64,000 bases of DNA from Pyropia yezoensis (GCA_009829735.1 CM020620.1:13637420-13701419); one strand, 5' to 3'; shown: positions 1 through 10,374, counted from the first letter of the stretch. A program made the numbers and translations. Notes: a model not told the origin generated them from the letters alone.

Positions 1-133
1 CGGACCTGTCGATCAACGCGGGGCTCTTCCCGGGCTCCCCCGACCTCACCCTCGACACGCTGCTGGCGGCCAACGCCACCCAGACCGAGTTGGCCTTTTC
101 CCGCCTCGAGGCGGTCCGCTGCGGGCAGGTGTG
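1..133 (+). pseudogene. 5' part (in window) of a membrane-protein gene split by element 1
   Basis: The frame starting at base 3 reads through to base 133 without a stop. It resumes at 10380 after removal of element 1 and one copy of the 5-bp duplication, giving a Trp codon across the joint (Gln-Val-Trp-Ile-Asn). The gene therefore continues at 10375-11142. Its start lies left of the window. I do not recognise the family. The visible protein has N-glycosylation sequons and looks extracellular. With 10 kb of retrotransposon in the coding sequence the allele should be null. Confidence 0.75.
129..133. repeat. Target-site duplication of element 1 (GTGTG, left copy)
   Basis: GTGTG lies directly before the left LTR (129-133) and again directly after the right LTR (10375-10379). 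Five bases is normal for Ty3/gypsy integrases, and it proves that both LTR ends are called correctly. The inverted copy in piece B shows CACAC at 35490-35494 next to its LTR. Confidence 0.95.
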
Positions 134-672
134 TGTAGCAGTACTCCCAACCACCAACCCCGAGTCAGGGAAGGAAGAGGAGTATTGCCGATATCCCAAC
201 TTGGGACACCGGAAGCAAGCACCTCCACACAGCCGAACACGGAACTTGCGTGTGGTGAGCGGGTCCACTCACCAAGGCACGAACAAGATGTGTCGGAGCC
301 AGACGGTGTTTTCTTGCTTGGCCAGCCAAGGTGGGCCCTCCCCGCCTTGCTGTCCCTCCTTATCAACCCTCCTCACACGCTCACGCAACCCCTCAAAACA
401 CTCAGAAAATGAACCCTCAAACAAACCAATCATATCACTCCACATGCAAAGCACTCAAAGCGTAGAAATCCGTCTGGCTCCCGTGCAAAAATCCCAAGAA
501 ACAAATACCAGCAGCATTACCCTGCTCTAGTATGTCGGAAGTCCTAGTCGAGTTTCCGTCCAGAAGTCAGAAGTTTCACCATCGTGGGTCGGGTGAATTT
601 CGACTTCCGGTCAGGTCCACTTGACCCGAATCTCCAAAGTGTTGGTACCGAATTCCGGCCCAATCTCCCACA
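134..672 (-). repeat. 3' LTR of element 1
   Basis: 539 bp; in element sense it starts TGTGGGAG and ends GCTACA. It differs from the 5' LTR at three bases (two near 152-162, one near 642), about 0.6%. The LTR copy in piece B (35495-36033) has the 5' LTR state at all three. Confidence 0.95.
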
Positions 673-685
673 TTTCCCCCTTCTC
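673..685 (-). other. Polypurine tract of element 1
   Basis: On the minus strand the 13 bases ending at the 3' LTR read GAGAAGGGGGAAA. This is the expected primer for plus-strand synthesis, directly abutting the TGTGGG start of the LTR. Confidence 0.85.
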
Positions 686-1681
686 AAAAGTCCAGCCGTC
701 CCGGTGGACGTCCAATCAGCTGCGAGTCGCAGGGACCGGGAGAGGAGGGTGCAATTCCCGAGCCGGGATGCAAAGTACGGTGCATCGCTGGCGTCTAGCG
801 TGCACCAGGGTTACGCCGGGGTTGCACTCGCGTCCGGCGGGGCCCTCCGGGAGAGGCAGTCCCTCTCCGTGGGGTGTGTTCTCTGCCCTAACCTGGGTAG
901 AGGAGCCCCCTTCACGCGAAACAGGTGTGGGGGAAAGTCGTCCCCCACCTGGTCAGGGTGCTCCACGGGTGGACTCCCGTGTGGGTGGGCCCCCTAACCT
1001 GGGTGTCGGCGTTCCTCCGCCACACCCCCTGCCCCTCAACTGGAGGAGTAGGGCGTCGACGTTCTCACTCGGAACGTCCACCTGCACCTGCCCCTTCAGT
1101 TGGGGTACGGTTGCTCTCGGGGGGTCGGGTTGTGTCCCCCCCTTAGAGCTTGATCCACCCCCAGCTGGCTCTCTGCGGGGTGTTCCTCGCTCCTTTCCCC
1201 CCCCCCTTCTAGTCAGGGTTGAGGGGTGTGCGCACCCCGAGTTGGGGGTGTTGCACTCGGTCGCCGGCGGTGGTACTCGGCCGCCGGTGCGGGGTCTTCT
1301 CTCCCCTTCGTGTGTGCGGGCGGGTGTGTGTCTTCCCGCCGCTGCTCCCTCGCGTCGGCGGGTCTGTCTCTTCCCGCCGTGCGGTTTGTGTCGCCGCTTG
1401 GGGTGGTGTCTTCCCCTTCCCTGCCCCTGTGTCGGGCGTCTTCGTTGTCGGTGGGGGCGTGGGTTGTGTCCCCCCCTTGTTGCTCTTCGTCGGCGGGGTT
1501 GTGTTTTCCCCGCGCTGCCCATTGTGTCGGGCTTCTTTGTTGTCGTTGGGGGGTGTGGGTCGTGTCCCCCCCCTGTTGTTCAAGGCCCAGGTTGAGTTAA
1601 CCTGGTGGCGGTCAAGGAGGGGTAGCGGGTCGTATTCCCCCCCCGTGCTCAACCTCACCGAGTTGGTCAAGGTTATTCAAG
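686..1681 (+). promoter_or_regulatory. GC-rich spacer, probable leader/promoter of the antisense gene
   Basis: About 1 kb with no convincing protein, although several frames are open because of composition. It has a CCAAT box near 711-717 on the plus strand and C-tracts. Two direct copies of a roughly 55-bp segment start at about 1430 and 1526 (GTGTCGGGC... to CCCCCTGTTG). The 10-mer GTTGCACTCG at 821-830 recurs at 27135-27144, at the matching place in element 2 just after a TATA box. I see no TATA box here. A leader or promoter role is inferred from position and this shared motif. Confidence 0.4.
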
Positions 1682-3598
1682 ATGGCGAATGAGCCGAGTC
1701 GGCCTTTGTCCCCGTCCCCGGCGTCTCTGTCGGACAAGCGACGGGCGGGAGAGGAGGCCCTCGGGACTGAGGAGTCTCTCAGCCGGGGGTCGGCCATGGA
1801 GACGACTCGTCCCGGGCGAGGGTCGGAGGCGGCCGCCTCAACCGTCCCCGTCCCATCACCTCCTACTGCCTCCTCGGCTGTGGTCCCACCGGGGGATGGG
1901 TCTTCCAACCCGGTGGCGGAAGGGGATGTGACTCCCATCCCCAGCCTTCCTGAGTCGCGGCGGCTACTCCCGCCGCGGCCCCGTCCTCCTATGGGGACCC
2001 GAGCCTAGGCGCCTCCCAAGTCAGTCGGGGAGCTTCCCGACTGCAATCTCAAGGATGTCTACTTGATCATCCCCGAGCCACGGCAGACCGACGTATGGTA
2101 CCGCCGGACTCGTCGGTACCCCAACCAGGTGACTCTACCTGATGGGGTGGTCTGCGACCTACCAGCGCTACTCTGCCTGGCGGACGCGCCTGAAGTCCAG
2201 GCGTTGTCAACCTCCCTCGCCATGGGGTCGGGCGACGTGGAGATCGACGACACCCACGCGGTGGTGTCTACCGAGTGGTGTGCCCTTCCTCGTCCCTACC
2301 TGGGCGGAGAGGACGCCCACACCCAACACGGTGTGGTGCGAGAGGAGTTCCGACTCCGGAGCTCCTCGGGCTTCCTCATCCACGGGTCGCGGGTGGAGTT
2401 CACCCACGTACCTCTGGAGGAGCGTGAGCACCAGTACCCTCTTCTCCCAGGGTGGTGGGAGACAGTGGAGGTACCTTGTGGGTTTCCGGCTCGGATCCCC
2501 CTCCTCGTTGCCTACTTTGGCTCCGTGCTACGCTCCAGCTCGGAGGGCAACCGGGTCTTCGCCTACCTCGCCACGCACTGGGTGGTCGTGGTGGCTCGGG
2601 GCTGGTACTCCGGTGTAGTCCATCGGGGTCACCTGTGGCACCTCCCACCGGCTCTGGTGGAGGGTATGGAAACCCTTGGCTTCCAGTGGTTAGCCTTGGG
2701 CGCGGGGGACCTGGCTCCGTTCCTCCTCAAAGGTATGGTCACCCTGCACAATCGACTCGATTGGGCGCAGCTGGACCCCTTCCTCCGCCGCAACAAGCGT
2801 TCAGAGCCGGGGTTGGAGAGTGAGCCACCCCGGGAGTTCGTCCATGTCACCCATACTCTGGTGCAGGGGCAGCTGCTCCTGCGTGAGGGGTTGGGGGACC
2901 CTTCCCTTCCCTACGGGGAGGGGGTTACTCCCTCTACGTCGCCCCCTGGCTCTGGGTGGGCGACGTCATCGGCGACGACTCGTCGTGGTGCTCATCGAGG
3001 AGCCCCTTGAAGCCGCGGGCGAGCTGTGCCGACGTCTTCCCCGCGGGTCGCGACTCCGACCTCGGGGGGTGTGGAGCCGACTCAGGCTCCACCCTTCCAG
3101 TTCCTCGAACCCTTCCCCGACGTGGCGTTGGGCTCGCTACGGGTCCGAACTCCGGTCCCGATGCCGATTGCGCGTGGCGTCGGCGAGATGCTTCCCAACT
3201 TGGGAGCCATCATGTATGACGCCACGGTGGAGGCCTCACTCGTGGCCTCCCTTGACACGTTGGCTTGGGTCACCCGGCGTGTCAGTCACTTCCTCGCGTC
3301 GGGCGACTCAGCCACGGCGCGACAGTCATTGGCAGCTGAGGTCACTCGCCTCCCGGTTGGACACGAGTTTGTCCAACGGCTGCTGTCGACTCAGCAGCAG
3401 CTTCCGCGTCACGGAGGGAGTACCTCCGGACATCTTTCTTACGACGGGGATGGGTCCGCGAGTCGGCGGGCCCCTCCCAGTGCTTCCACTCCGGGGCCTT
3501 CCCGAGTGGGTTACGCCCCTCCGCTACCGGCCTACGACCCTGGGGGCTCGTGGTCGGGCGGTCCCTATATTGGTGGGGGTGGGCATATGGAACGCTAG
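1682..3598 (+). CDS. Antisense accessory ORF of element 1 (unknown protein, two in-frame stops)
   Basis: One reading frame runs from the ATG at 1682 to 3598, interrupted by TAG at 2006 and TGA at 3008 with no frame change. It lies opposite to gag-pol, between the pol 3' end and the 3' LTR. The N-terminal part is Ser/Pro-rich. The middle (2063-2950) is a compact domain with WWxxVEVPxGF at 2453, then a VFAYLATHW segment, an HLWHLPP segment and an LxxREGLGDPSLPYGEGV-type segment. The end is Gly/Pro/Ser-rich. The same motifs in the same order occur in element 2 at 28036-28500, so selection has kept this protein. I recognise no known domain. Antisense ORFs at this place are known in plant Tat-lineage Ty3 elements, but I see no clear similarity to those. 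The stops may be damage, readthrough or sequence error. Confidence 0.7.
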
Positions 3599-3726
3599 AG
3601 TCAGCGGTCGAACGACTTGTTCTTTTCTTGGCGAGAAGAGTGGTGTGTGTTCTTCTCGTTTTGTATTGTGCCATAGTCGGCTTTGTTAGTAGAGAATCTT
3701 TGAAGAACCATGGTATGCGTTTGTAC

Positions 3727-6700
3727 TCATGGTTGGCTTGCCGCTCTGCTCTGACTTGGAGCAGGGATTTCATCCCCCGACGTACGAGTGCTACGTCGGC
3801 GTATAGATATGCCCGCAGCCTGGCAGTATCTACGGACCTTCTCTACTGGTAGGTCCTCTACAAACTCCCATGTGTCGGAAGTTGGTCCATACCCGAACCA
3901 CCTGACTCGGAGCATGAGTCGCCCCGACTCATCGTATCCGTGTCCGACAAACTTGTCGAACACCGCCTCCAACGGTTTATTGGAGGAGGTCGGCAAGGAT
4001 GGGACTTTCCATGCTTGCAAGGCCCTTTCCCAAGCGGGATCTCCCTCTGGGGGTTCGGGTGCGCGAGTCGCGTGATTCCCATTTATCGTCCAGATACCAT
4101 CATCACTCTCGATGGTTAACCGCCGTCCATCCGTCTTAAGGATGTGATATGGTCCCAGAGTTTTGAAGACCAATTTCCCTCCCTTATTGTCGTGGGAGTT
4201 GACATAAATCCAATCCCCAACTCGGAGCGGATCGCGACGATGTCTGACTCGGACATCGAAGTACCTCTTGTAACGAGCTTGGGCCTTCTCCATAGTAGCC
4301 CGGACAAGGGGTATCATCTCCTCCAGTCTCTGGAGTAGGGAGGCTTTCGCCTGACTCGGTGTTTGAGTCGAAGTCTCACCCTCTGTCTGGGTGAGACGCT
4401 CCACAGCTACTGACGGAAGTCGTCGGGGGCAGACGAAGGCAAACGGTGCCTCTCCCGTACTACTGTGTACCTGGGAGTTGTATGCTGTCAGGAGTAGTGA
4501 CGCATAACGAGCCCATGTGACTACATGGTCATGGACATAGTGACGCAACTGGCGCACTAGAGTCCTGTTGAATCGTTCCACCTGCCCATTAGTCTGGGGG
4601 TGGTAAGGGGTTGCGAAATTCGTCTGCACCCCCAACATCTTCATGACTCCCTGATACAGGACGGACGCAAACTGTGGTCCGTTATCCGAAAGGATAGAGT
4701 CGGGGATGCCATAACTGGCAACCCAGACGTCGAGTAACTCACTCAGAACGTCCACGGCTGTGATATCCTTGAGTGGGGATACCCGCGTGAGCTTAGTAAA
4801 GCGATCACACATCACCAGAAGGTACTCATATCCTTCAGGTGCTCGTGGTAGTGGACCGAGTAAGTCCACTGCTATCGCTGCAAACGGCTCTGTTGCAGGA
4901 AAGAGTCTCATGGAAGAAGTCTGCCGGGACTCCATGAGTCTATTCTTTGCGGAAGTCGCGCATGCGGCTACATACCCGTACACATCAGCCACGAGTGATG
5001 GCCAATAGTACTTCTTGCGTAGGGTCTGATACATCCTCGTAGACCCTGGGTGTCCACCCAACGGTGAGGAGTGCTCCCGTTGGAGGATACTCTTGCGTAA
5101 CTCCTTGGGGACGACGACTTGCTTGTCCCCCTGGGTATATCCCTTACGGCAGAGTATGCCGTTGTCATTCAGGAAGAACCGAGTCGGTTGAGCCTGGTCG
5201 AGCTCCTTCCTGAGTCGTCGACAAAGTTTGTCGCTCTCCTGTGCCTTGACAAACTCATCCAGAGACACGGGTAATAGCTTGGCCATGCCAGGCATCCTCG
5301 GGTCGAGGACAGTTCCGGAGCGAGTGGTCACTGCCACATGAGGGAGTTCCTCAGGGATGGGGGAAGAGTCTTTCCCATCCGTCGGTATGCGAGACAACGC
5401 GTCCGCAACCGCATGCTTCGCGCCTGGCCGATACTCAACGTCGTAATCGAACTCAGCGAGGCAGAGTCGCCATAGATTGAGTCGGTTATTCGTACAGGCT
5501 GGAGTGGTGAGTATCCACTTCAGAGCCTTGTGGTCACATCGAATGAGGAACTTCCTTCCTTCGATGTATGGCCGTAGCATGGAGACTGCCCATACTACGC
5601 CAAGGCCATCTACCTCCGTCACAGAATAATTCTTCTGGGCCGGTGAGAGTCCTTTGCTAAAATAGCCAACGGGTAAATACTCCCCCGAAGGCTGTTGTTG
5701 GAGTAAGCAACAACCGAGTTGGTCGTGACTTGCGTCCACATCAACAATGTAGTGAGCCCCCGGTCTGGGGATCGCTAACACCGGTGGGTTGCAGAGGAGT
5801 TCTCGCAACCTATCAAACGTTTCTTGCTCCGGGGGTTTGGGAGCATCCAAGCGCTTGGGCATCTTGGAACTTACCAAGTGGTTCAACGGTGCAGACACTT
5901 TGGCATAGTTCGCCACAAAGCGTCTGTATACGTTACACATACCCAGGAAGCTCCTGAGTTGTGTCTGCGTCTGGGGGAACTTCGCCCGACGGATGGCCAT
6001 GAGGTTCTTCTCATTGACCAGAATGCGACCTGGCCGGACTATATGGCCGAGGTACTCCACCTCATTACTAAATAGGTGACACTTCGTAGGTTTGAGTGTT
6101 ACTCCTGCTTCACCCAACAGGGTAAAAACTCTGTCCAAGTGGGACAGGTGTTCTTCGGCAGTCCCGGAGAACACAATGATATCGTCCAGATACACCAGGG
6201 CGATCTGCCACTTGACTCCGGCAAGTATCAAGTCAATAGCACGCTGGAAAGTCGCAGGTGCATTGCAAAGCCCGAAAGGGAGCCGTGTACACTGATAAAC
6301 TCCACAGTGACACGTGAAGGTGGTCAAGTGTCTGTCCTCCTTGCGGATGGGTATCTGCCAGTACCCCGCGTTGCAGTCCAACGTGGAAAAGTACTGTGCC
6401 TCACCGAGTGAGTCGAGGCAATCGTCCATACGGGGTAAGGGGTAACTATCCCTTACCGTCGGCTCGTTTAGCTTAAGATAATCAATGCAGAACCGCATCG
6501 TGCCGTCTGACTTTGGCACCAAGACTATGGGACTGGCCCACTCACTTGAGCAAGGCTCAATGACACCCATGTCTTGCATCCGTTGGACCTGCTCTCGGGT
6601 GAGTTCCCGTGAGTCTGGTCCCATACGGTAGGGACTCAGGCGAACTGGCCTAGCCCCTGGCTTCAACACGATTCTGTGTTCGGCGGCCTTGATGAGCCCA

Positions 6701-7344
6701 AGGTCACCATTCCACAACTTGTGATGCTTCTGGATTAACTCATCCAGTCGTCCATGAAAACACTCCGGGATGTTCTCCCGATTTTCCGTCGGTGACTTAG
6801 CCGTCGATGAACTCGATTGGTCGGCAGAGCCTGCCGTTCCAATATCCTTCCATGGCTGTTGAGTCACAGCAACGACATTCCCCTCAAAGGTAGAGATCGA
6901 CGCAATCTTCATGCCTCCGGGGAGTCGTCGAGGTTCCTCCGACGTGTTGAGGACCTCCACCCACCAAGTTTGGTCATCTCCACAAGTCATGGGGCCCCAT
7001 GCAACTTGCACTTGGTGAGTGTGATAGACTCGGTCCACGGGGGAAACGAGTCCATTCCCTCGAAACCGTGTGCGTACTCGCACAAAGGTCCTTGATCGGG
7101 GCGGGACTACCGTACCCTTAGATACTCGTACATGGGTCGTAGAGCCTCCACCCTTCGGAGAGTTTTCCCTAGGTTGATGAGTCGTAGGGGAAACAGTCCT
7201 CCCTTTACGCAATATGGGGACAGTCTCTCCATTACGCATTCGGATTACCCCTTCCGGTCCACAGACGGCCGGGACATGGAGGTCCAGATAGTCAGTTCCC
7301 AGGAGTACGGGAACTGACATATTGGAGACTACTCCAAAGTTCAC
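3727..7344 (-). CDS. pol: Pol of element 1: RT, RNase H, integrase, chromodomain
   Basis: About 1205 residues. Reverse transcriptase has the LPFGLCNAPATFQ and YLDDI motifs. Archaeal-type RNase H starts with VDVDASHDQLG. Integrase has an HHC zinc-binding region (HSSPLGGHPG ... ACATS) and the D, D, E core (AVDLLGP, SDNGPQF, VERFNRT). A chromodomain follows at the C-terminus (DKFVGHGYDESGRLMLRVRWFGY). Two oddities: the last zinc-ligand Cys is Ser (codon 4951-4953), and the RT motif YRKLN reads YLKLN here (codon 6475-6477) but YRKLN in piece B at 39393. The frame has no ATG at its left end and is separated from the protease by a stop at 7354, so translation probably depends on frameshift or readthrough. 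Confidence 0.95.
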   Translation of the reverse strand: MNFGVVSNMSVPVLLGTDYLDLHVPAVCGPEGVIRMRNGETVPILRKGRTVSPTTHQPRENSPKGGGSTTHVRVSKGTVVPPRSRTFVRVRTRFRGNGLVSPVDRVYHTHQVQVAWGPMTCGDDQTWWVEVLNTSEEPRRLPGGMKIASISTFEGNVVAVTQQPWKDIGTAGSADQSSSSTAKSPTENRENIPECFHGRLDELIQKHHKLWNGDLGLIKAAEHRIVLKPGARPVRLSPYRMGPDSRELTREQVQRMQDMGVIEPCSSEWASPIVLVPKSDGTMRFCIDYLKLNEPTVRDSYPLPRMDDCLDSLGEAQYFSTLDCNAGYWQIPIRKEDRHLTTFTCHCGVYQCTRLPFGLCNAPATFQRAIDLILAGVKWQIALVYLDDIIVFSGTAEEHLSHLDRVFTLLGEAGVTLKPTKCHLFSNEVEYLGHIVRPGRILVNEKNLMAIRRAKFPQTQTQLRSFLGMCNVYRRFVANYAKVSAPLNHLVSSKMPKRLDAPKPPEQETFDRLRELLCNPPVLAIPRPGAHYIVDVDASHDQLGCCLLQQQPSGEYLPVGYFSKGLSPAQKNYSVTEVDGLGVVWAVSMLRPYIEGRKFLIRCDHKALKWILTTPACTNNRLNLWRLCLAEFDYDVEYRPGAKHAVADALSRIPTDGKDSSPIPEELPHVAVTTRSGTVLDPRMPGMAKLLPVSLDEFVKAQESDKLCRRLRKELDQAQPTRFFLNDNGILCRKGYTQGDKQVVVPKELRKSILQREHSSPLGGHPGSTRMYQTLRKKYYWPSLVADVYGYVAACATSAKNRLMESRQTSSMRLFPATEPFAAIAVDLLGPLPRAPEGYEYLLVMCDRFTKLTRVSPLKDITAVDVLSELLDVWVASYGIPDSILSDNGPQFASVLYQGVMKMLGVQTNFATPYHPQTNGQVERFNRTLVRQLRHYVHDHVVTWARYASLLLTAYNSQVHSSTGEAPFAFVCPRRLPSVAVERLTQTEGETSTQTPSQAKASLLQRLEEMIPLVRATMEKAQARYKRYFDVRVRHRRDPLRVGDWIYVNSHDNKGGKLVFKTLGPYHILKTDGRRLTIESDDGIWTINGNHATRAPEPPEGDPAWERALQAWKVPSLPTSSNKPLEAVFDKFVGHGYDESGRLMLRVRWFGYGPTSDTWEFVEDLPVEKVRRYCQAAGISIRRRSTRTSGDEIPAPSQSRAASQP

Positions 7345-7353
7345 CTGCGTCTG

Positions 7354-7716
7354 TTAGAACCCAATGCAAACAGTCAATGCAACAGACCCAACAGTGGGGA
7401 GGAGTCCCCCATTGACATCAAACATACGCCACTCGGGTGAGCCGGCGGGACTCACATCCGTCCCCTCTGGCAATAAGTCTTGCCTAATGAGAGAGGCAGC
7501 AGAGCCTGTGTCGACTATGACACGAGAGGTAAACTCATATCCATCCTGCAGCCAGAGTCGAGCTGCGACCTGGTAGTTACTCCCTACCAGCACTGACACA
7601 ATCCGACTCGGGTCGTGATTCTGAGGAGAGACTTTGTCTCTAGGCCTCACCCCTCGAGGTCGAGTCAGGACCTTCACTCTCCCATGGGTCGGTGAGTGTG
7701 AAGCAACCCGCTTCAT
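7354..7716 (-). CDS. Aspartic protease region of element 1
   Basis: A 120-residue ORF with the retropepsin motif VDTGSAASLI. It starts at ATG 7716, 36 nt after the gag stop and in a different frame from gag. It is in the same frame as pol but ends in TAA at 7354-7356. In piece B the junction has one C fewer (GAACCAATG versus GAACCCAATG on the plus strand of A), so the protease there runs out of frame into the start of pol at 38527. The true junction cannot be decided from these two disagreeing copies. Confidence 0.85.
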   Translation of the reverse strand: MKRVASHSPTHGRVKVLTRPRGVRPRDKVSPQNHDPSRIVSVLVGSNYQVAARLWLQDGYEFTSRVIVDTGSAASLIRQDLLPEGTDVSPAGSPEWRMFDVNGGLLPTVGSVALTVCIGF

Positions 7717-7754
7717 TACCGCTGGAGCGTTTGGGTCAGTCTTAGTCCCAGCGG

Positions 7755-9518
7755 CTAGGCGTTTCCCTCATCCGACTCGGATGATGGAGTATCCTTGCCA
7801 CTTGAGCTGGGGGAAGAGGTTTTCCCCTTCTCAAGCGTGGACTCATTCTCTGACTGAGGTTGAGTCATGGCCGTCACACGTGCGGTGTGCGGCCGGGTAT
7901 CCGAATCAGTCCTCGGAATACCGAGCTTCCCAATACGAGCCAACAGGGCTCTCAGTCGAACGTCCAGAGTGGGGCATTGGGCTGCCCAGTGTCCCGACTT
8001 GGAACACTGCCAACACGGCCGATCACTCATTGACGCCGATGGCCCCGCTTTTCCCTGTGACTTATTAGGGATAGCGGCCACCATACTTTCCGTCTCTCGA
8101 GTTGAGGACGAAGGTACTGCAGGGTACGTCCGCGTGTAGGAAGGCACCCTTGCAGTTCTGCGGAAGCGACTTGCTTCCACTCCCTTAGCTTCTTTCTCTC
8201 GTTCCTTCCGCTGCTCAGACACGAGCCAGCGGTACTCATCACCCTTAGTCTGGGCGATGCGTGCCAACTCCGCCAGAGTCATGGTCGGAGTATTACGCTC
8301 TCGCACAGTCGCTCGAGCTGCTCGGTGGACACCCTCCACAAAGCGTCCCTTAATGACTCCTTGGGGATATAGGAATCCACAGAGGACGTTCAGCTGACGG
8401 AGTCGTTCAGCGAACTCCCGCTCCTCTTCACCCTTACTCTGGGTGGCGCGGTTGAACTCTTCAACCTGCGCAGCCAAGGAAGCCTCGTCTGCGTGAAGAC
8501 GAAGGATCCAATTAACTAACTCCAGGTAGGAGGTCACCTCACCCGGATTCCCACCATGCCGACTTGGCAAGACGTTCATCACCTCGGAGCGGAGTGGCTC
8601 CTTGGTGAAGTCCTGAAGTATGAAAAACGCTTCAGCTTCAGAGACATCATTGTCATCGCAGGCTTTTGCGAACTTCCGCAAAAACTGGAAGACCTTCAGG
8701 GGTGGTGTCCCGTCCCATTCTGAACGGACCCCGAAGGATTGCGCAACGTGTTTCTTGCGCCGGCCCAGGGTACGGGCCTGACTATTCGAGTAGGTCAACG
8801 ACTTGTTGACCAACCCATATGTCTCACAGTCGAAGACATCCTTGAACAATGGATTATTCACCACTATCTTTCCTGGGACGACTCTAGTCCCAAGATGGTC
8901 CGTGTGAGTCACACGACCACGTCGGGTAAGATCCTCTTCACCCGACTTGCCACTTGCAGAGGACTCAGACTCTGAGTCCACCTCACGACGGAGAGTACGT
9001 CGAGTCTCCCGTCGCTTCTGACGCCTCGAGGCCTGCTCAGGCGGAGGGGTGTTCCCCTTCAACGCCTTCCCCACCTCCTCTCGCACGACTTGTGCGATGG
9101 CAGTCATCACCGAGTCATCCACGATACCGGATGAGCCAGGTGGAGCTTGACTCGAGCTCCCACCCGGTCCTTCCGACACCAGTCGTGGCGCGGACCCACC
9201 AACCCGGGGTACGGAACTCCCCGTCCCGTCACCTCTGCCGGTCGGCGGTCCCATGCCGAAGTGAGTGTCGTCACTCCCCGAAGAGGTTGCCGGAGCCTGA
9301 CGCTGGCTCGGCGCTCCCACCGGAGAAGGGCGAACTCCGCCCGTCTCTTCCGAGGACGGCCTGGGAAGGAACCTGGCCGACCGCCTTCGGGGTCCAACCT
9401 CTGGACCCACCACATCCGCACTGCCCGGCCTGGGTGGTACTCCGCCCGTCGGGGGAGGACAACGCTCCCCCTCGCCAGGTACACTCGGCACAATGGGGGG
9501 GTCTCCCTCACCAGCCAT
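7755..9518 (-). CDS. gag: Gag of element 1 with one CCHC zinc knuckle
   Basis: About 587 residues from ATG 9518; an upstream non-ATG extension is open to 9533. A Pro/Gly/Ser-rich N-terminus is followed by a basic Arg-rich stretch and a helical capsid-type domain. A retrovirus-type zinc knuckle, CWQCSKSGHWAAQCP (C-x2-C-x4-H-x4-C), lies near the C-terminus at about 7975-8020. This copy is intact. The piece B copy (36351-38116) has two single-base insertions that break it. Confidence 0.9.
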   Translation of the reverse strand: MAGEGDPPIVPSVPGEGERCPPPTGGVPPRPGSADVVGPEVGPRRRSARFLPRPSSEETGGVRPSPVGAPSQRQAPATSSGSDDTHFGMGPPTGRGDGTGSSVPRVGGSAPRLVSEGPGGSSSQAPPGSSGIVDDSVMTAIAQVVREEVGKALKGNTPPPEQASRRQKRRETRRTLRREVDSESESSASGKSGEEDLTRRGRVTHTDHLGTRVVPGKIVVNNPLFKDVFDCETYGLVNKSLTYSNSQARTLGRRKKHVAQSFGVRSEWDGTPPLKVFQFLRKFAKACDDNDVSEAEAFFILQDFTKEPLRSEVMNVLPSRHGGNPGEVTSYLELVNWILRLHADEASLAAQVEEFNRATQSKGEEEREFAERLRQLNVLCGFLYPQGVIKGRFVEGVHRAARATVRERNTPTMTLAELARIAQTKGDEYRWLVSEQRKEREKEAKGVEASRFRRTARVPSYTRTYPAVPSSSTRETESMVAAIPNKSQGKAGPSASMSDRPCWQCSKSGHWAAQCPTLDVRLRALLARIGKLGIPRTDSDTRPHTARVTAMTQPQSENESTLEKGKTSSPSSSGKDTPSSESDEGNA

Positions 9519-9815
9519 CTCCACAAGAGTCACGTGGAGTCAACCAAAACGACCAAACGGTGTCCAGAGTCGCGGATCGTCAGCTACGGAGTTCCTAGAG
9601 CACGTTCCACCCCTCCACCTACCTCAAGGAAGGCGGTGAGGTTTCCCGAAACTCCGGGTCTCCCACCAAGACTCACGGTGGCCAACCTCGTCACCCAGCG
9701 AACGCTCGGAACGTAGGCGAGTCGATCGTGTCACCGGAAGTCTCGGTGCCGAAGGGGGAGAGGGGCCAACATGGTCCCGTCTCCGGTCAAGGGAGGTACC
9801 AAAGTCGATATCCTC

Positions 9816-9833
9816 TCCCCCGCTGATCCACCA
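9816..9833 (-). other. Primer-binding site of element 1
   Basis: On the minus strand the 5' LTR ends ...GCTACA, then GT, then TGGTGGATCAGCGGGG. The TGG start and 2-nt spacing fit a tRNA 3'-CCA primer. The sequence is not the common initiator-Met PBS (TGGTATCAGAGC type); I cannot name the tRNA. Confidence 0.7.
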
Positions 9834-9835
9834 AC

Positions 9836-10374
9836 TGTAGCAGTACTCCCAACCAACAACCTCGAGTCAGGGAAGGAAGAGGAGTATTGCCGATATCCCA
9901 ACTTGGGACACCGGAAGCAAGCACCTCCACACAGCCGAACACGGAACTTGCGTGTGGTGAGCGGGTCCACTCACCAAGGCACGAACAAGATGTGTCGGAG
10001 CCAGACGGTGTTTTCTTGCTTGGCCAGCCAAGGTGGGCCCTCCCCGCCTTGCTGTCCCTCCTTATCAACCCTCCTCACACGCTCACGCAACCCCTCAAAA
10101 CACTCAGAAAATGAACCCTCAAACAAACCAATCATATCACTCCACATGCAAAGCACTCAAAGCGTAGAAATCCGTCTGGCTCCCGTGCAAAAATCCCAAG
10201 AAACAAATACCAGCAGCATTACCCTGCTCTAGTATGTCGGAAGTCCTAGTCGAGTTTCCGTCCAGAAGTCAGAAGTTTCACCATCGTGGGTCGGGTGAAT
10301 TTCGACTTCCGGTCAGGTCCACTTGACCCGAATCTCCAAAGTATTGGTACCGAATTCCGGCCCAATCTCCCACA
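9836..10374 (-). repeat. 5' LTR of element 1
   Basis: 539 bp, TG...CA ends, abutting the GTGTG duplication at 10375. It is identical at the three LTR-diagnostic positions to the copy at 35495-36033 in piece B. Confidence 0.95.

Larger units (their letters stand above)
134..10374 (-). mobile_element. Element 1: complete Ty3/gypsy chromovirus with an antisense accessory gene
   Basis: Order in element sense (minus strand): 5' LTR, PBS, gag, protease, RT-RNase H-integrase-chromodomain, antisense ORF, long spacer, PPT, 3' LTR. The LTRs are 539 bp each and differ at three positions, so insertion is recent. TG...CA ends, a 5-bp duplication, a polypurine tract touching the 3' LTR and a PBS 2 nt from the 5' LTR are all present. 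A C-terminal chromodomain places it among chromoviruses. The gene order with an opposite-strand ORF between pol and the 3' LTR is unusual. The element splits a host coding sequence. Confidence 0.95.

Noticed and set aside
46..530. Small ORFs inside the LTRs
   Set aside because: They repeat in every LTR copy on both strands, have no codon bias and lie within regulatory LTR sequence.
1682..3598. Envelope-like gene of an errantivirus
   Set aside because: The ORF is antisense to gag-pol and has no signal peptide, membrane anchor or furin-like site; it is not an env.
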